From: Methanobacteriota archaeon
GTDB taxonomy: Archaea > Thermoplasmatota > Poseidoniia > Poseidoniales > Poseidoniaceae
Reading direction: 5' to 3'
Length of the DNA stretch: 34,034 bases
Assembly (NCBI GenBank): GCA_002689345.1
Contig: NZFU01000051.1
Coordinates: 1 to 34,034, forward strand
Part shown: one piece after another, positions 31,123 to 34,034 of the stretch
How the letters are laid out: each line of letters opens with the position of its first letter
Numbering within the stretch: position 1 is the stretch's first letter
Notes under the pieces: model-generated
What the model was told of the DNA's origin: nothing
Seen by the model: the letters and a program-made list of their open reading frames with translations, nothing else
The model's database searches: none
Program-made: the position numbers and the translations under genes

Positions 31123-32733
31123 TCAGTTGTGACTTGGGCTACCTGCTGTGATCTCTGTATTTTTCCTAATGGATTGTTGAGGCTTACTTCTTCGCTTACG
31201 GCTACTGAACCATGTGTCAACACCATTCCAATCTGGTCTGATGCCTAGGCTATCAAGAAGTAGTTTCGAACTGATTCTTGCAGACTCATAAATTACAGGA
31301 AGTCCACTTCCTGGGTGAGTTCCCCCACCAACCAAGTATAGGTTTTTTATTTCATCAAATTCGTTCTTTGGTCGCCTCCAAAGCATTTGGTCAAGACCGT
31401 GTGCTAGATTGAAAACAGCCCCTCTGTAGCAGTGTTCTCCCCAGCCCTCAGGAGTGATGACTAATTCAGAAATTATGTGGTCACTCAACCCTTCATAGCC
31501 TAATTTCGTTTCAATTTGTTCTATGATTCTATTTCGGAATGGGTCTTTCTCATCATCCCAATTGATATTTTCATGGATGTGGGATACCGGCACTAATGCA
31601 TAAACAGTAGAGCAACCTTCTGGAGCCATTTGTGGATCGGTTACACATGCATTTTGAACATATACTGAAGGATCATCCCAAGTCAATCTGTGATGCTTTT
31701 CAATATCTTCCAGATTCTCAACATAATTCTTTGAAGCATATATTTGGTGATGTGGCAGGTGGTCAAATTTCTTGTCAACACCTAGGTATAACATGAAGGT
31801 GGAACAGGAATACTTCTTCTTGTCGATCTTTTTATTGGACCACTTCTTTCTTACATTGTCTGGGAACAATGAAGTCATTCCCTGAGCGAAATCCGCATTC
31901 ATGATTACTTTGTCAGCATGGAAAGGACCATTCTTGGTAATTATTCCCTTGATGGTTTTCTTTTCCATGACCACTCCGGTTACCTCTTCCTCCATACGGA
32001 ATTCGACACCCATGTCCTTGGCGATTTGGCCCATCCTAGCTGAAACGGTTCCTAGGCCTCCCATTGGATGGAAAATCCCGTACTCATATTCCAAAAAGGC
32101 CAGCATAGTGAATAAACTAGGACAATTGAATGGAGACATTCCAAGATATTTCGTCTGGAATGACATTGCTAACATTAGTCTCTCATCATCGAATAGTTTC
32201 ATCAAATCCTTTGCTACAGATCTGGTTGGTCTCAATACTTTGGAGACTCTAAAGGCCCTTTCAGATATCAAATCTGAAATTCCAAACCATGGCTCCTGCA
32301 GGCATTGTTTTGATTTGTCCAACTTGTTACGATTGTCCTCGAGATACTTTTTGAATGCTAGAGCGTTCTTCTCTCCAGACAACTTTTCAATCCTTTCACA
32401 CATTTGCTCAACATTGCTTGTGCAATCTAGCACGCCGCCTTGGCCAAATATGAGGCGATAATTGATATCCAACCTTTTCAATTTCAATTCTTCATGTGCA
32501 TCGAGGCCAATAGCCTTGAAAATATCTTCAATGACTTCAGGGTAATGGAAAAAGGTCGGACCCAAATCAAATTTAAATCCATCTCGTTCGAAGACTTTGT
32601 TACGTCCTCCTACCTCTTTTGACCTCTCAAAAACCGTGACCTTAACTCCTGACTTTGCTAGAAGTAGCGCTGATGCTAGACCACCTGGACCTGCTCCAAT
32701 TATCGCAACTGATGCTTGACTCTGGTCGGACAT
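31123..32733 (-). CDS. crtI: Phytoene desaturase (CrtI-type FAD oxidoreductase)
   Basis: CrtI introduces double bases into phytoene, yielding neurosporene or lycopene-type carotenes. The 536-residue protein has an N-terminal FAD-binding fold (VAIIGAGPGGLASALL, then VTVFERSKEVGGRN) and FDLGPTFFHYP. Its C-terminal family signature is NLYLVGGGTHPGSGLPVIYESA (split here as two close motifs, GGGTHPGSGLP being the core). It fits the bacterial/archaeal CrtI type, not plant PDS. ATG 32733 is preferred; GTG 32742 overlaps the stop of the preceding ABC1 gene and is an alternative. The C-terminal 40 residues are basic and Ser-rich. Desaturase versus isomerase or oxygenase variants cannot be excluded. 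Confidence 0.92.
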   Translation of the reverse strand: MSDQSQASVAIIGAGPGGLASALLLAKSGVKVTVFERSKEVGGRNKVFERDGFKFDLGPTFFHYPEVIEDIFKAIGLDAHEELKLKRLDINYRLIFGQGGVLDCTSNVEQMCERIEKLSGEKNALAFKKYLEDNRNKLDKSKQCLQEPWFGISDLISERAFRVSKVLRPTRSVAKDLMKLFDDERLMLAMSFQTKYLGMSPFNCPSLFTMLAFLEYEYGIFHPMGGLGTVSARMGQIAKDMGVEFRMEEEVTGVVMEKKTIKGIITKNGPFHADKVIMNADFAQGMTSLFPDNVRKKWSNKKIDKKKYSCSTFMLYLGVDKKFDHLPHHQIYASKNYVENLEDIEKHHRLTWDDPSVYVQNACVTDPQMAPEGCSTVYALVPVSHIHENINWDDEKDPFRNRIIEQIETKLGYEGLSDHIISELVITPEGWGEHCYRGAVFNLAHGLDQMLWRRPKNEFDEIKNLYLVGGGTHPGSGLPVIYESARISSKLLLDSLGIRPDWNGVDTWFSSRKRRSKPQQSIRKNTEITAGSPSHN

Positions 32734-32738
32734 AACTT

Positions 32739-34034
32739 TCACGCTGCTGTTTTAGTAATTAAAGGACGGTTTTTCTCCACCAAATCGATTTGTTTATTCG
32801 GAGATTTCTCAAGTAAGGTTGTAGGGTCGATTAATGTTGCAAATTCGTCTAGATATGGACCCATTGAAGAGATAAGATCAACATCTGGATGACCCTTTAG
32901 TACCATGCCGTCCATATACATCAAAGAGCGAATAATTGGAAATGCATCTTCTCCAAATGAACATCCAGCAAGAACTGATGCTTTGATAGTCTTCATCATT
33001 TGCTCAGTTAGAGATACTTCACTAACAGAGGTCCCTACAAATCCATCATACAATTTGTGCATTGATGAGTAGTAGGTTTCGAGTGTTTTACCAGTAGGTG
33101 TGACGTCAGCCATTGTTAACATTGCATCAAAAGCATTTCTTAACTCTCCTTTTGCTAGGAAGTAAAAGAATCCAAATAGGGCCTTTCGAACATGGTTAGG
33201 AGCTTCACAGATCGCCCCTGTGTCAATGAAAATGAAATTCTTTTCTTTTGTCATCATTGCATTACCTGGATGCAAGTCTCCGTGGAATACTCCCATTCCA
33301 AACATGAAGGCACCATGAATGCGAAATAATTGCAATAAATCTTCCCAATCCATTGAATTGGAATTCAAATGTGATTCTAGAGTAGGAGAGGTGATTTCTT
33401 CTACTACCAATACATGCTCATTGGACAAGTCTTTCCAGATTTTGGGGAATTGTAATTTCGGCATAGGGAATTTGTCACTATAGTCACTTGCTAATTGCAT
33501 TAAACGCTCTTTACCCTTAATCTCGTTTAACAGATTTAGTTCTCTCAAGGTATAATCTTCGATATGCGATAGTAGTCCAATCGGGTTACCTACTTTTTTT
33601 AATCGGGGATTTAGCAATAATCCTAATCTCATCCATCTCTTCATTCGACGTACATCTCTCTTGAAGGATTTTTCAAAATCTGCTTTGATAATTTTGATGA
33701 CAACTTTAGTCCCATCTAATAACTCGGCGCGGTGAATCTGTCCAATACTAGCCGCAGCAAATGGTTTTGAATCGATATAATTGAAATTTGTTCGAAAATC
33801 GTATGCAGTGAATTTTGACAATAGCCGCTCAAAATTTTCCTCGGGAATAGTTGGTGCTCTACTGTACAATTCCTGTAGTTGTATACACCTTTCTGGATCT
33901 AAGAGGTCAGGTCTTAGTGCACAAATCTGTCCTAGCTTAACAGCTAGCAAGCCCATAGATTGAATTTTATCAATGTTGACTGGCTTTTTGCCCTTCAGTT
34001 CCCTAGCGAATCGCAGAAGTGTCCTCAGGCGCAT
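32739..34034 (-). CDS. ABC1/UbiB-family atypical kinase (probably 5'-truncated)
   Basis: The visible 431 residues contain the family KxGQ motif (AVKLGQ, K33-Q36), the Ala-rich loop FAAASIGQIHRAEL replacing the Gly-rich loop of kinases, the VVIKII lysine strand, the catalytic-loop FHGDLHPGN, and a metal motif written IDTGA where DFG is usual. ABC1/UbiB proteins support ubiquinone or other prenyl-lipid metabolism, and plant plastid members affect prenyl-lipids including carotenoids. The ATG falls exactly on the last window base, and family members normally extend further upstream of KxGQ, so the true N-terminus is probably outside. The stop overlaps the crtI GTG, so it belongs to the carotenoid operon. 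Confidence 0.88.
   Translation of the reverse strand: MRLRTLLRFARELKGKKPVNIDKIQSMGLLAVKLGQICALRPDLLDPERCIQLQELYSRAPTIPEENFERLLSKFTAYDFRTNFNYIDSKPFAAASIGQIHRAELLDGTKVVIKIIKADFEKSFKRDVRRMKRWMRLGLLLNPRLKKVGNPIGLLSHIEDYTLRELNLLNEIKGKERLMQLASDYSDKFPMPKLQFPKIWKDLSNEHVLVVEEITSPTLESHLNSNSMDWEDLLQLFRIHGAFMFGMGVFHGDLHPGNAMMTKEKNFIFIDTGAICEAPNHVRKALFGFFYFLAKGELRNAFDAMLTMADVTPTGKTLETYYSSMHKLYDGFVGTSVSEVSLTEQMMKTIKASVLAGCSFGEDAFPIIRSLMYMDGMVLKGHPDVDLISSMGPYLDEFATLIDPTTLLEKSPNKQIDLVEKNRPLITKTAA

Noticed and set aside
31901-32461. 186-codon plus-strand frame opposite crtI
   Set aside because: It lies wholly within the well-supported crtI gene and shows no recognisable domain.

Overview
The window looks like chromosomal DNA from a planktonic marine euryarchaeon, most likely Marine Group II (Candidatus Poseidoniales). 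Archaeal-type information and cofactor genes (a DRG-type GTPase with TGS domain, split GMP synthase subunit B, NadM-type NMN adenylyltransferase, archaeal PurE, an HTH-ThiN regulator) sit beside bacterial-type genes (GrpE, two-part GcvP, GcvT, CrtB/CrtI, an AlkA-type glycosylase). There is also a very large secreted protein with thrombospondin type 3 calcium repeats. The DNA is AT-leaning, coding is dense on both strands, convergent genes often nearly touch, and several starts have a GAGG/GGAG Shine-Dalgarno-like site. The taxonomic call is inference from gene content. I see no tRNA, rRNA, CRISPR array, insertion sequence or integrase.

Layout. 1-1476: the first codons of a minus-strand gene, an 11-helix membrane protein with buried histidines, and a 39-residue cross-brace zinc finger. 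1479-4242: DRG GTPase divergent from a YdhG/DUF1801-like protein, an unknown protein and GrpE. 4246-7739: a COG2108-like radical SAM protein and the PLP-synthase glutaminase PdxT (minus), divergent from a class V aminotransferase and NadM (plus). 7782-10572: a small membrane protein, a thioredoxin-CcdA fusion and a lipoprotein, a probable envelope thiol-redox group. 10601-15482 (minus): a ThiR-like regulator with a sodium:solute symporter, then a helical protein with an SPFH-like zinc-ribbon protein, then a PAP2-like membrane enzyme. 15483-16028: the only long non-coding stretch, AT-rich with several palindromes. 16029-18370: a glutamate/cysteine-sulfinate-type decarboxylase, a 3-methyladenine glycosylase and a small membrane protein. 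18421-27147: glycine cleavage genes gcvT, gcvPA and gcvPB, with the 1190-residue secreted protein and a glycosyltransferase between gcvT and gcvPA. 27210-29853: two unknown genes, then overlapping purE and guaAB. 29864-34034 (minus): an ABC1/UbiB-like kinase, phytoene desaturase, phytoene synthase and a small DUF2892-like membrane protein, a carotenoid operon.

How the genes work together. Several serve cofactor metabolism and use: PdxT supplies ammonia for PLP synthesis, and four PLP enzymes lie in the window (class V aminotransferase, the decarboxylase, GcvPA/GcvPB). NadM makes NAD. The ThiR-like regulator and symporter suggest control of thiamine or thiamine-precursor uptake. The carotenoid genes would make phytoene and desaturated carotenes, possibly feeding retinal for a rhodopsin encoded elsewhere. 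The surface-related genes (propeller/TSP3 protein, lipoprotein, thioredoxin-CcdA fusion, glycosyltransferase, PAP2-like enzyme) suggest a particle- or polymer-facing heterotroph.

The observations I would follow first are the ThiR-symporter pair with ATGCA/TGCAT palindromes, the 39-residue AN1-like zinc finger, the thioredoxin-CcdA protein with a domain inserted in its thioredoxin fold, the SPFH/helical two-gene unit, and the conserved-looking cytoplasmic tail of the giant TSP3 protein.
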